From contig CAZSXR010000002.1 in NCBI GenBank assembly GCA_964611335.1, positions 1 to 64,000 on the forward strand: DNA of 64,000 nucleotides, written 5' to 3'. Source of the DNA: BOG-1112 sp964611335 (GTDB lineage Bacteria; Bdellovibrionota_B; Oligoflexia; Oligoflexales; Bog-1112). The notes under the pieces are model-generated. The model searched no databases and was not told the DNA's origin. It was given only the letters and a program-made list of their open reading frames with translations. Shown in pieces: positions 35,782 through 44,108 of this stretch (positions are counted from its first letter, which is position 1; each line of letters opens with the position of its first letter). A program made the translations under genes and the position numbers.

Positions 35782-36858
35782 ATGTCTTACATTGTCATAT
35801 TTGGATCTGCACGTCCCAATGGTTCTACACGCAAAGCAGTAGAGAAAGTTTTTGAGAACCACGAATATCGCTTTGTTGATCTTCGTTCTTTGAACATTTC
35901 ACACTTTGACTACAATGATGAACACGCAGATGACGACTTCGTCCCTCTGATTGAAGAAATGATAAAATACGAAAGCATCGTTCTTGCGAGCCCTGTATAT
36001 TGGTATGCCGTAAGTGCATATATGAAGATCTTTCTAGATAGATGGAGCACCCTTCTTCTCAAAAGAAAAGATCTTGCATACAAACTCGAAAGAAAACGGC
36101 TCTTTCTTATCAGTTCATTCGCAGCGGATATGCCTTTAGGATGTGTAGGTTTTGAAAATCCTATACGTCAAAGTTGCAACTACATGAACCTCAACTATGG
36201 TGGATGTTTCTATGATTATCCCGATGATGTTTTTGTAAAATCTATAGGCTTTCCAACCTTAGAAGAATTTCGTTCAATACTCTTTTCCAAAGACAAAGAT
36301 CTGGAACTAAAATTAAAGGGTCCTAAAATCTCTTTAAGACTTGCAACTATGCATGATAGAGAATTTTTGTATGCTGCAATGTATACATCTGACGCAAGCA
36401 AAAGCACTTGGGGAGCTCCTACTTTTCCTGAAAAAAATGCACGGACGTGGGATGAATTTAAATCCATGTGGGCTCCCTTTTATTTCCAAAAACCTCTCAC
36501 CAGTCGTGGTCATGTTTTTGTCATTGAAAAAGATAATACTGCTATTGGAGGGCTTGCATTCCATTGTCCCGACGCTAAAAATCGTAGTGAAATAGACATC
36601 TGGATGAGTTCAGAAGAAAACTGCGGTCAGGGTTATGGACCTGAGGCTTTAGATTTACTGACAAGATTTTTGTATAGAGAATTGGGAATTGGTATGTTTT
36701 GGGTTCAACCTTCAAAAAGAAATTTGAGATCTCTAAAATTTTTCTCCAAAAGTAAATTTAAAAGCCTCCCCCTTAGTGCAGAAGAAGGGAAAGACGAGTT
36801 TGGATTTCAAGATTACAATGATAGCGTGTACATGCTAAGAGACATGAGTTTGATTTAG
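35782..36858 (+). CDS. Flavodoxin-like NADPH-FMN reductase fused to GNAT acetyltransferase
   Basis: 358 residues in two domains. Residues 1-170 are a flavodoxin-fold FMN reductase: GSARPNGSTRKAV binds the FMN phosphate and ASPVYWYAVSAYMKIFLDR is the classic second signature. Residues ~185-358 are a GNAT N-acetyltransferase of the RimJ/RimL type, with ISLRLATMHDREFLYAAM, EIDIWMSSEENCGQGYGPEAL (acetyl-CoA pyrophosphate loop) and NLRSLKFFSKSKF. The single frame is continuous without a stop. I know of no named protein with this pairing. A redox-plus-acyl-transfer detoxification role is inference. Confidence 0.82.
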   Translation: MSYIVIFGSARPNGSTRKAVEKVFENHEYRFVDLRSLNISHFDYNDEHADDDFVPLIEEMIKYESIVLASPVYWYAVSAYMKIFLDRWSTLLLKRKDLAYKLERKRLFLISSFAADMPLGCVGFENPIRQSCNYMNLNYGGCFYDYPDDVFVKSIGFPTLEEFRSILFSKDKDLELKLKGPKISLRLATMHDREFLYAAMYTSDASKSTWGAPTFPEKNARTWDEFKSMWAPFYFQKPLTSRGHVFVIEKDNTAIGGLAFHCPDAKNRSEIDIWMSSEENCGQGYGPEALDLLTRFLYRELGIGMFWVQPSKRNLRSLKFFSKSKFKSLPLSAEEGKDEFGFQDYNDSVYMLRDMSLI

Positions 36859-36874
36859 TTTTTAAGAATCAGGA

Positions 36875-37010
36875 TCATGACAGACATGCTTCGATGTTAT
36901 ATCCATCAGGGTCAAGTACAAATGCACCCTAGTAATCTTTGTGATAGTGAGGTCGTGGCCCTGGAGCACCATTATCCTTCCCACCTACAGCTAAAGTGGC
37001 ATTTATAAAA
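36875..37010 (-). pseudogene. Broken glyoxalase/VOC-family gene fragment
   Basis: Reading minus strand from just past tRNA-Ala gives VGGKDNGAPGPRPHYHKDY, an in-frame TAG (36929-36931), then GAFVLDPDGYNIEACLS and TGA. This is the C terminus of a VOC/lactoylglutathione-lyase-like protein of the AGGKDNGAPGPR type. The 5' part is missing and the remnant starts within a few bases of the tRNA CCA end, so it was probably truncated by recombination at the tRNA. Confidence 0.85.
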
Positions 37011-37011
37011 A

Positions 37012-37087
37012 TGGTGGAGAATACCGGACTCGAACCGGTCACCTCATCACTGCCAGCGATGCGCTCTACCAGATGAGCTAATTCCCC
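37012..37087 (-). tRNA. tRNA-Ala (GGC)
   Basis: 76-nt cloverleaf: acceptor GGGGAAT/ATTCTCC, D-arm GCTC...GAGC, anticodon loop CTGGCAG (anticodon GGC, Ala), T-arm ACCGG-TTCGAGT-CCGGT, discriminator A and encoded CCA. The broken VOC gene begins directly after the 3' end. Confidence 0.95.
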
Positions 37088-37103
37088 AAGGTAGTGGCGG
37101 AGA

Positions 37104-37132
37104 TATTAATGTGTACAAGCCACTGGTGTCAA
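37104..37132 (-). promoter_or_regulatory. Likely promoter of tRNA-Ala
   Basis: On the minus strand TTGACA (37127-37132) is followed after exactly 17 bases by TTAATA (37104-37109), 17 bp before the tRNA 5' end. Perfect -35, weak -10. Confidence 0.5.
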
Positions 37133-37263
37133 GATCCTGCTTGAAAAGAAGCTTGGCGAACTTTCAAAGAAAAATATGAATCCACCTCAAATTTGCCTAG
37201 ACACGCAACACACGTTATAAATACTTAGTTGGCCTTTTTTCTAACCTCATTGGGAACACGCGT

Positions 37264-38466
37264 ATGGAAGTTCGGAATTCGCAAGATACCTCTAGGTCTT
37301 GGCACCTTGTCGCACTGCTTACCGCACTTGCAGGACTGTGCATAGCCTTCTACAGCATCTACCATTACAGACTCGTCACGTCCTTGGGACAAAGTGGGGC
37401 TTTCTGTAACATCAATGCAACTGTCAACTGCGACGCTATCGCCGCAAGTTCCTACAGCCGCTTTCTCACTATTCCTTGGGGCGTTTGGGGGGCTGGATAT
37501 TTTTTCACAGTGCTCCTACTCCTCACTTTCAGTTTTAACAAAATGGGAAATCGGCAAGAACACCTACTTGCATACAGTCTATGTGCTGTAGCAGGGATCT
37601 TGGTCTCTATAACTCTGGCTTTTATTTCGATGAAGGTTCTCGGAATAACGTGTCTCATCTGTGTTTCTATTTATCTCGTCAATCTGATCCAAGGGGCTTT
37701 ATTATGGTGGGCTCTAAAATCTAAACTCATCGTTCTCAAAACCTTGCAATTTAAAAATCTCTATTCAGGACTTGTCACAACCGTCTTAGGATTTGCAGCT
37801 GTTCTTATCACTTACAACATCATCGGCGAACAAGACATAGTCAAAGTTAAAACACTTCCTCACAACGAACCTACACTTGCACAAACACTTCCTACAGTGA
37901 CTCCTATTGAAAATATTCCTATCTCTGTTTCGGAATACAGCGGACTGGGTGAAGATTACAGAAAAGGTCCGGATAATGCGAAACTTCAAATCATTCTCTT
38001 TTCTGATTTTGAATGCCCAGGATGTAAAATTTTCAGTCAGACACTCGAAGAGGCTTTTCAATCGTACCCAGGGAAAATTCTCCTTGTTTATCGCAACTAT
38101 CCTCTTGACCAAGCTTGCAACCCCATCATGACTCAAAAAATGCACGAGCATGCTTGTCAACTCGCTCTGATTGCGCGTTGCGCAGGACGTTATGGGAAAT
38201 TTTGGCCTTATCACGACTTAGCTTTTGCAAAACAATCGGAACTTAATGCATCCAGTCCTAAACAATGGGCTAAAGATGTAGGACTCACTGAAACACAAAT
38301 TAAAGATTGTCTTGCAGATAAAAATTTAGAGTTGAAGTTGAAAGAAGATATCGATCTAGGAACCCAACTTCATTTGGAACACACCCCAACCATTTTTCTT
38401 AACGGACGTCGTTTCCTTGGGAAACTTCCTGAACTGAAAGATGAAATTAAAATGATAGTAGAATAA
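37264..38466 (+). CDS. VKOR-DsbA fusion disulfide-forming protein
   Basis: 400 residues. Residues 1-190 are a vitamin-K-epoxide-reductase membrane domain with four to five helices, loop cysteines C48 and C56 and the quinone-side CLIC motif (C130, C133). After a linker, residues ~230-400 form a DsbA-like thioredoxin domain with CPGC (C251, C254) and a cis-Pro loop HTPTIFLNG. The fusion combines DsbB-like quinone reoxidation with periplasmic dithiol oxidation. GGGAA upstream. The next gene follows after seven bases. Confidence 0.92.
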   Translation: MEVRNSQDTSRSWHLVALLTALAGLCIAFYSIYHYRLVTSLGQSGAFCNINATVNCDAIAASSYSRFLTIPWGVWGAGYFFTVLLLLTFSFNKMGNRQEHLLAYSLCAVAGILVSITLAFISMKVLGITCLICVSIYLVNLIQGALLWWALKSKLIVLKTLQFKNLYSGLVTTVLGFAAVLITYNIIGEQDIVKVKTLPHNEPTLAQTLPTVTPIENIPISVSEYSGLGEDYRKGPDNAKLQIILFSDFECPGCKIFSQTLEEAFQSYPGKILLVYRNYPLDQACNPIMTQKMHEHACQLALIARCAGRYGKFWPYHDLAFAKQSELNASSPKQWAKDVGLTETQIKDCLADKNLELKLKEDIDLGTQLHLEHTPTIFLNGRRFLGKLPELKDEIKMIVE

Positions 38467-38473
38467 AGTTTTC

Positions 38474-39238
38474 ATGACACATTCAATAACCATTCAATTT
38501 GAATCCGACTTTCAAAAGAAAATTCTTTATATTTCTTTTCCTTCTAAAATAGTTTTGGCTAAAAAAAGTCAAATCGATGATTGGAAGAAACAATGGATTG
38601 AAGTACTCAAATCTTGGCATTCTCCCTACAAAGCACTTATCGACTTTTCAAATGTTGAAATTCAAAACTCAGAAGAAATTTTTTCTGCTCTCAAAAAAAT
38701 GTTTGATTTTTTTGAGAGGTTTTTTCTAAGGAAAATTGCGGCATGGGGGATTTCGGACAAAAATTTATTTAAGAGTATCCCTTGTGACTGTGTAGAAACC
38801 GAAGAAGACGCTTTGAAAATTTTAGGTTTGAGAGAACGTAAACATTCTGCATCAGAAGATTTTCGATCACAGATACATATTGACAATCATTTCGAACAGC
38901 AAAGTGTAGAACTGAGTTTTTTGTCTCCTTCTTTATTGACAGTGGATAAACTTGCAATACTCCGTTCCAAACTTACAAACAACCTTATGCTTTGGCATTC
39001 TCAATGGTCTTTGATTGTAGATTGTTCGCAATTAGAAATACCTGATAGCAGCTATGTAGACTTTGAAAAAATGCTTAAGTTTTTAAAGGGGTTTTTTCTC
39101 CAAGATATAGTAGGCTACTCTCCCACAAGTAAAGATGCGAAATACCCTTTTACAGTTTATCGTTCCCGCCATAAAGCAGCTGCTCATATCAAAGGTTCTG
39201 GTTTGGAATCAGGTCGTGACGCTCATTGCAAAAAATGA
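38474..39238 (+). CDS. Protein with two tandem copies of an unknown domain
   Basis: 254 residues without a signal peptide. Two halves align by eye: ALIDFSNVEIQNSEEIF...FDFFERFF (~55-90) with LIVDCSQLEIPDSSYVD...LKFLKGFF (~175-210), each ending in a strand-helix unit. The strand-D-S pattern resembles SpoIIAA/STAS-like folds, but I cannot assign it. It begins seven bases after the VKOR-DsbA stop, so it is likely in the same operon. No Shine-Dalgarno is obvious, which fits coupling. Confidence 0.6.
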   Translation: MTHSITIQFESDFQKKILYISFPSKIVLAKKSQIDDWKKQWIEVLKSWHSPYKALIDFSNVEIQNSEEIFSALKKMFDFFERFFLRKIAAWGISDKNLFKSIPCDCVETEEDALKILGLRERKHSASEDFRSQIHIDNHFEQQSVELSFLSPSLLTVDKLAILRSKLTNNLMLWHSQWSLIVDCSQLEIPDSSYVDFEKMLKFLKGFFLQDIVGYSPTSKDAKYPFTVYRSRHKAAAHIKGSGLESGRDAHCKK

Positions 39239-39292
39239 AAAACAAGTCTAAAAGGACCTTATATCCCACTCAACCAAGGAAAGGGGAACGCA

Positions 39293-39562
39293 GTGACAAC
39301 CGTTGAAGTTTATTACGCACAAGGAGCTGTAGTGCTTCGTTCGAAGGGGGCAGAGTTACTCATACTCCCTCAGTACATTACACATTTACAGTCTTTAAAA
39401 GACCCCAAATCTTTTACTGATTATTTTAAAATGGAAGCTTTGGTCAATAGACCTGCACGCAAACTCTTCCTCTCATGGGAGAGAAAAGATCCAAGTCTTT
39501 GGAAGCGCATCTATTCGATTGTTCATAATAATTCTGAAAGATCGGAAGAACCATCTGCATAA
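39293..39562 (+). CDS. Small hypothetical protein
   Basis: 89 residues from GTG 39293 with AAGGGGAACG before it. A beta hairpin-like start (TVEVYYAQGAVVLRSKGAELL) is followed by basic helices. No family recognised. The last 40 bp overlap the convergent ferredoxin-like gene. Probably the last gene after the tandem-domain protein. Confidence 0.55.
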   Translation: MTTVEVYYAQGAVVLRSKGAELLILPQYITHLQSLKDPKSFTDYFKMEALVNRPARKLFLSWERKDPSLWKRIYSIVHNNSERSEEPSA

Positions 39563-39795
39563 GTAGCTGCAGGTGCTGCAGGAGCGATGTTCTTTAAAGC
39601 TTCTTTCTTTTTAAGCAGAATGCTGATACGAGGACCACAACGTTGTCCCTTACATCCTCCGCTTCCACAACCCGTCATACGGTTCACTTCAGACGCGGTA
39701 TTGCAAGTCTGCATAGATTTTAGAACACGTCTTAAATTTATACCTTTGCAAATGCAAATCACCTGTAAAAGTTGTTTGTTTATCTTTTCACTCAT
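39523..39795 (-). CDS. BFD-like [2Fe-2S] ferredoxin
   Basis: 90 residues with the Fer2_BFD pattern: CIC (C14, C16), then TGCGSGGCKGQRC (C43, C48, C53) after about 27 residues, as in the BFD modules of bacterioferritin-associated ferredoxin and amine-dehydrogenase subunits. A short Ala/Pro tail follows. The ATG at 39795 has GAGG upstream. Likely a small electron-transfer or iron-release protein in the cytosol; its redox partner is not evident here. Confidence 0.75.
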   Translation of the reverse strand: MSEKINKQLLQVICICKGINLRRVLKSMQTCNTASEVNRMTGCGSGGCKGQRCGPRISILLKKKEALKNIAPAAPAATYADGSSDLSELL

Positions 39796-39852
39796 ACTTC
39801 GCCTCAAATGAGGGGTGAATGTAGCTTGACTGACACTTTAAATACAGCCCTT

Positions 39853-40596
39853 TTAGTCCATCTCCTTGGAAGCTCTCAAAACTGCTTCCAAATCTTTCAT
39901 AGCCTTCTCACTCAATTCGGAAAAAACAAAATCCGCCTTCTTTTTAGTTTTGTCCAATTTCACCAACTGAGCTTTGATTTTAGTAGGGGCTTTTGCATCT
40001 TTTGACACGCTTTTTTTTGCATTTTTGCCTTTGTGAAAATCTAGAATTAATGACACTTCTTCTCCAATTTTTCCCTTTAAAGGACTTCCAAAATTAATCC
40101 CTGCTCCACCTATACTCATATTCACAACTTTACCTTTCACCGAATTTACTTTGCTTTTTCCACTTTTAAGCGGTGCAATTTCGAGAGGAATATCCGTAGA
40201 AAACTGCTTTTTGTAAGTTTCTTTTTTCAAAAGAAACTTCTCAAGTTTCATAACAAAATCTTTAGCAACAATTGGTTTTTTTATGTAGGAACATATATCC
40301 GAATAATAGAACATTTCATTTTTGATAGCTTCTTGAACTACTTCGTCATCAAACGCAGTTAATAAAATAGGACCATCATAAAAACTTCGAACCAATTTAG
40401 CCAAAGTGACTCCATCAGAATCAGGAAGATCAAAATCCATAATCACCATATCAAATTTTTTAGTTTGAACAGTTTCAATACACGCTTTCCCATCACTCAC
40501 CACTTCGATGACAACACCATATAAGTGGTCTTTGATGATTTCTGAAGTCATCACAACGCTGGGTTTATTTTCATCAACTATAAGAATCGTAGGCAT
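39853..40596 (-). CDS. Response regulator with C-terminal PilZ domain
   Basis: 247 residues. An N-terminal CheY-like receiver (1-125) has acid residues D8-E9, phospho-acceptor D54 (IMDFDLP), LLTAFD and the KKP lysine. The C-terminal ~140-247 fits a PilZ domain (NMSIGGAGINF with the S/G-G signature), a cyclic-di-GMP effector fold; the RxxxR arm is not clear, so c-di-GMP binding is uncertain. AAGGAG precedes the ATG. No sensor kinase is adjacent. Confidence 0.8.
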   Translation of the reverse strand: MPTILIVDENKPSVVMTSEIIKDHLYGVVIEVVSDGKACIETVQTKKFDMVIMDFDLPDSDGVTLAKLVRSFYDGPILLTAFDDEVVQEAIKNEMFYYSDICSYIKKPIVAKDFVMKLEKFLLKKETYKKQFSTDIPLEIAPLKSGKSKVNSVKGKVVNMSIGGAGINFGSPLKGKIGEEVSLILDFHKGKNAKKSVSKDAKAPTKIKAQLVKLDKTKKKADFVFSELSEKAMKDLEAVLRASKEMD

Positions 40597-40728
40597 ACTA
40601 AGCTCCTTTACATCGAAAGAGTTACTTAGCCCATTATACCTTCTTTTTGCTGAATAATTAGAAGAGTGCCCGCCTGTTTCTAATCAGGTGACTCATGAGT
40701 TCTTTCTAAAGTGCCGAAGGATAGGGAA

Positions 40729-41817
40729 ATGAGAGTTTTATATATAAAATTTTTTTTACCATTCCTACTATTAACATTAAGTTCTGAAATCTTTTCAGCA
40801 GCTTATTGGTTCGATGGATTTGAAACTTTACATAGAGGCCTTTCCCTTCCACACAGAGAATACTTAGAGCAAGTTTATCCTAGTTCAAACATGCTCATTG
40901 AACGCACCCTCAATATTTACAATCGTGATGACAACGAAATCCCTATATTTTTTGTAGACAATAATCTTCGAACTTTGAAAGAGCTTTCCATAGCGGTCGC
41001 TTTCAAAGGGAAAAGCGAAAAACTCTTTTCTTATTTTAAAAAGAAGCACCTTGCTCATAAAAAGCAAAAGAAACTTAAAATTGTACTCAAACCCACTTTT
41101 TTCAAATACATAAATTTTGCTGAACTTGCAAAAGTGCAGTTCGCACACACACATCATCGCGTCGAAATTCACTCCGGTATACTTCGACAAAACACAGATA
41201 CCCTAGAATCTTTTTTAAACGAAGTTCGTCCATTCCTGAACCGAGACGACACATACACACTCCTCAATAAAATCCAAACACAGAATCATATTCGTCTCGA
41301 TGAAGACGTACTTCCCCTCTTCGCAAGAAAAACAGTGAAAACATTTACGCATTTCAAAGGCCCAAATTGCTTTCATGCAGCTTTAGCCTTTCAAGATCCT
41401 TTGATTCCATCAAATTCCTTTCTCCACCCGAACAGACTTAAAGAATATCACTGGCAAATGATCAACTATGACGAACTCTGGCGCATTCTGAGCAATGGTT
41501 TCTACGAGGTAAATGCAGAAAATTCCCAATTGAAGTTTGGAGATATCCTAGTGATCTTTGACAAACCTAGAGATTACGAGGAAACAAAACCTATAGATTT
41601 CCGTTGGATCAAACATGCCATGGTCTATCTCTTCGATGAATTCACCTTTTCCAAAGGCTCCAAATCGGCAAATTCCACCTACACTGTGAATACTCTTCAA
41701 GAAGAAGTCTCTACATGGCGGGGGCTTACAGAAAATCTAGCCATCAAGGTCTTTCGCAAAAGCCTAATCCGTGTTAAAAACCTGCCTTATGCGGAACAGC
41801 ATGACTGGCTATATTAG
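40729..41817 (+). CDS. Secreted protein with possible Cys-His hydrolase core
   Basis: 362 residues from ATG 40729 (GATAGGGAA before it; the frame also opens at GTG 40711). Signal peptide to about ...SEIFSA. The C-terminal half has GPNCFHAALAF (C214), then LKFGDILVIFD and IKHAMVYLFDE (H296), the order and spacing of an NlpC/P60- or papain-like Cys-His dyad. The N-terminal half is basic and helical. Enzyme activity is inference; no family was recognised with confidence. Confidence 0.6.
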   Translation: MRVLYIKFFLPFLLLTLSSEIFSAAYWFDGFETLHRGLSLPHREYLEQVYPSSNMLIERTLNIYNRDDNEIPIFFVDNNLRTLKELSIAVAFKGKSEKLFSYFKKKHLAHKKQKKLKIVLKPTFFKYINFAELAKVQFAHTHHRVEIHSGILRQNTDTLESFLNEVRPFLNRDDTYTLLNKIQTQNHIRLDEDVLPLFARKTVKTFTHFKGPNCFHAALAFQDPLIPSNSFLHPNRLKEYHWQMINYDELWRILSNGFYEVNAENSQLKFGDILVIFDKPRDYEETKPIDFRWIKHAMVYLFDEFTFSKGSKSANSTYTVNTLQEEVSTWRGLTENLAIKVFRKSLIRVKNLPYAEQHDWLY

Positions 41818-41840
41818 CCAAAAAAAAGGGAGAGGGAGGT

Positions 41841-41872
41841 TTGGAGAGGCGAGGGAACCGTTGCTCCTCCAA
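41841..41872. other. Hairpin in the gap before the methyltransferase gene
   Basis: TTGGAGAGGCGAG and TTGCTCCTCCAA can pair over about 12 positions with one mismatch and two G-U pairs. There is no U-run, so this is not a standard terminator. It could be a processing site or leader structure for the downstream gene. Confidence 0.35.
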
Positions 41873-41949
41873 GACTTTGAGCGAGCACAGCCTGAAGTTC
41901 CACCTCTATTTCCACTCATTGACAACTAAACAAACGGTAGGAACTTACA

Positions 41950-43242
41950 TTGCACTCTAGGATTATCCCCATTCAAAAGACAGCAACTTCAGTTTTCGCT
42001 CCACGCTTTGCAAAGGAAAGAAAAGCTCCCGTAAGTCCCATCTGGCAAAACTGTGCTATCCAAAGACAATGCGAGTCCTGTCGCTACGTCAATCAAGGTT
42101 ATGAAACAAAACTTAGAAAAAAATTCGACGACTCTCTCAAAGACTTAAGTGAAAAAAATCTACTTATAAAAACACGCATCGTTGCCCCACAACCCGCAGA
42201 GCGCAACTTTCAATACCGTTCTACACTGAAACTTGCCGTAAGAGAAAACTCTGATTCCACTTTAGGAATAGGACTTTTCCATCCAGGAACTCATGAAATC
42301 GTAGATATTTCTACATGCCCTCTTCATATTGAACCTTTACAAAAACTTATAAGCCGACTCAGCCCCCTTCTTAAAAGCGCAGCAAAACAAGGTCTCCTCA
42401 AAGCTTGGAATGAAATCACTCAAGAAGGTGATTTGCGTTATTTTATAGCCCGAGCTTCTCATACTACCGATGAAATTCAGATTATATTCGTTGTAAGCAA
42501 CGATGAGAAAAAAGCTTATTTCCGAGATTTGGTTAAAGATTTCAGAATGAATGGAATGAATATTGTTTCTGCATTTCTGAATATCAACACAACAAGTGGC
42601 AATGATATTTACGGTCGAGAATTTATTAAAATTGCAGGCCAAGATCATCTGCGTGTTTCTTTCAACGGATTATTACTAGGCGCTAGTCCTGGAACTTTCT
42701 TGCAAGCAAATCCTTGGCAAGCAGAAATCATTTACAACCGCATTGCTCAATTCTGTGGACATGCCGATCAGAGTGAATTGGCTTGGGATCTGTATTGTGG
42801 GATTGGTCCCATTGCACTGTCTCTTGCAAAACATAAGTTTCGAGTTTGGGGTGTTGAAGAAAATCCTCATGCGATCAACGATGCAAAATTAAATGTAGGA
42901 CGAAATGATATCCCTGAAACACAGATGGGATTCAACAGCGGTCTTCTGGAAAATGAATTAGAAACCGTTCCTTTCTGGGCTGAAAATCCTTCTTTAATTG
43001 TAGTGAATCCTTCACGAAGAGGCTTGGCTGAAAATGTTAGAGAAAAACTACTGCAACAGCTTTCAGGTAAAAACCGTTTAAGACACATCCTTTATCTTTC
43101 CTGCGAAGTCAAAACGATGGCTCGCGATCTCGAAGTTCTTCTTTCTCAAGGCGCAAGATTGAATCAAGTCGAAGCTTTCGATATGTTCCCTCATACTGAC
43201 AAATTGGAATGGCTTGCAGTTATCACACCACCTCGTTCTTAA
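41950..43242 (+). CDS. RlmD/TrmA-family 23S rRNA (uracil-5-)-methyltransferase
   Basis: SAM-dependent m5U RNA methyltransferase of 430 residues. It carries an iron-sulfur cysteine set (C35, C41, C44 and a later STCPLH Cys), a SAM motif WDLYCGIGPIALSLA, VVNPSRRGL in place of the usual DPPR, and the catalytic LYLSCEVKTMARD. The Fe-S cluster points to an RlmD-like enzyme, but TrmA/RlmC-type specificity cannot be excluded. TTG start with TAGGA eight bases before it. dapD follows after 12 bp. Confidence 0.88.
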   Translation: MHSRIIPIQKTATSVFAPRFAKERKAPVSPIWQNCAIQRQCESCRYVNQGYETKLRKKFDDSLKDLSEKNLLIKTRIVAPQPAERNFQYRSTLKLAVRENSDSTLGIGLFHPGTHEIVDISTCPLHIEPLQKLISRLSPLLKSAAKQGLLKAWNEITQEGDLRYFIARASHTTDEIQIIFVVSNDEKKAYFRDLVKDFRMNGMNIVSAFLNINTTSGNDIYGREFIKIAGQDHLRVSFNGLLLGASPGTFLQANPWQAEIIYNRIAQFCGHADQSELAWDLYCGIGPIALSLAKHKFRVWGVEENPHAINDAKLNVGRNDIPETQMGFNSGLLENELETVPFWAENPSLIVVNPSRRGLAENVREKLLQQLSGKNRLRHILYLSCEVKTMARDLEVLLSQGARLNQVEAFDMFPHTDKLEWLAVITPPRS

Positions 43243-43254
43243 TAAGGAGTTAGC

Positions 43255-44085
43255 TTGAATCTTGAGAATCTTGAAAAAGAAATAAAAGCACTCATTGCAC
43301 GTACAGAAGATCATACATACAAATTTTCTTCCAAAGACTGCGATCACATTAAAGAAACAATATATGCCCTCGATGAGGGCCTCATCCGAGTTTGCACCTT
43401 TGAAAGCAACAAATGGATCACTCATGAGTGGATTAAAAAAACAATTCTATTTTATTTTAAAATTGCGGAAATGTCTGAATTCCAAGTAGGACCTTTCACT
43501 TACAACGATAAAATCCCTCTTAAACAAAACTACAAAAGACTCAATATACGTGTTGTTCCTCCCGCAACCGCGCGTTATGGTTCCTTCATGGAAGCGGGTG
43601 TGATTCTTATGCCAAGTTATGTAAATATTGGAGCCTATGTAGGTGCTGGGACCATGGTGGACACTTGGGCAACCGTCGGATCTTGCGCACAGATAGGAAG
43701 TGGAGTGCACCTTTCAGGAGGAGTAGGCATCGGAGGCGTACTCGAACCCGCTACTGCTCAACCTGTGATTGTAGAGGACGGAGCTTTCGTAGGTTCTCGT
43801 TGTATTATAGTGGAAGGCGTACGTATTGGAAAAGAAGCTGTGCTTGCAGCAAACCTCACTCTGACAGCATCCACTCCGATTATCGACACACGCTATGACG
43901 AATTCCGTGAGCACAAAGGATACATCCCTGAACGCGCTGTTGTACTACCTGGTACACGAGAGAAAAAAGTAAAGGGTGGAATCATCTACACCCCTTGCGC
44001 TTACATCATCGGCGAGCGCAAAGAAAGCACGGATAAGAAGACTTCGCTTAACAATGTGCTTAGAGAGTTTTCTGTTCCCGTTTAA
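43255..44085 (+). CDS. dapD: Tetrahydrodipicolinate N-succinyltransferase
   Basis: Lysine/meso-diaminopimelate pathway enzyme that succinylates tetrahydrodipicolinate from succinyl-CoA. 276 residues: helical N-domain, left-handed beta-helix hexapeptides (PSYVNIGAYVGAGTMVDTWA), VHLSGGVGIGGVLEP, and the C-terminal PERAVVLPGTREK. TTG start 43255 directly after AAGGAG. Co-directional with the methyltransferase gene. It supplies the diaminopimelate used by the rod machinery encoded elsewhere in the window. Confidence 0.95.
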   Translation: MNLENLEKEIKALIARTEDHTYKFSSKDCDHIKETIYALDEGLIRVCTFESNKWITHEWIKKTILFYFKIAEMSEFQVGPFTYNDKIPLKQNYKRLNIRVVPPATARYGSFMEAGVILMPSYVNIGAYVGAGTMVDTWATVGSCAQIGSGVHLSGGVGIGGVLEPATAQPVIVEDGAFVGSRCIIVEGVRIGKEAVLAANLTLTASTPIIDTRYDEFREHKGYIPERAVVLPGTREKKVKGGIIYTPCAYIIGERKESTDKKTSLNNVLREFSVPV

Positions 44086-44108
44086 TTCTTATCTAACTCC
44101 TTTTCATC

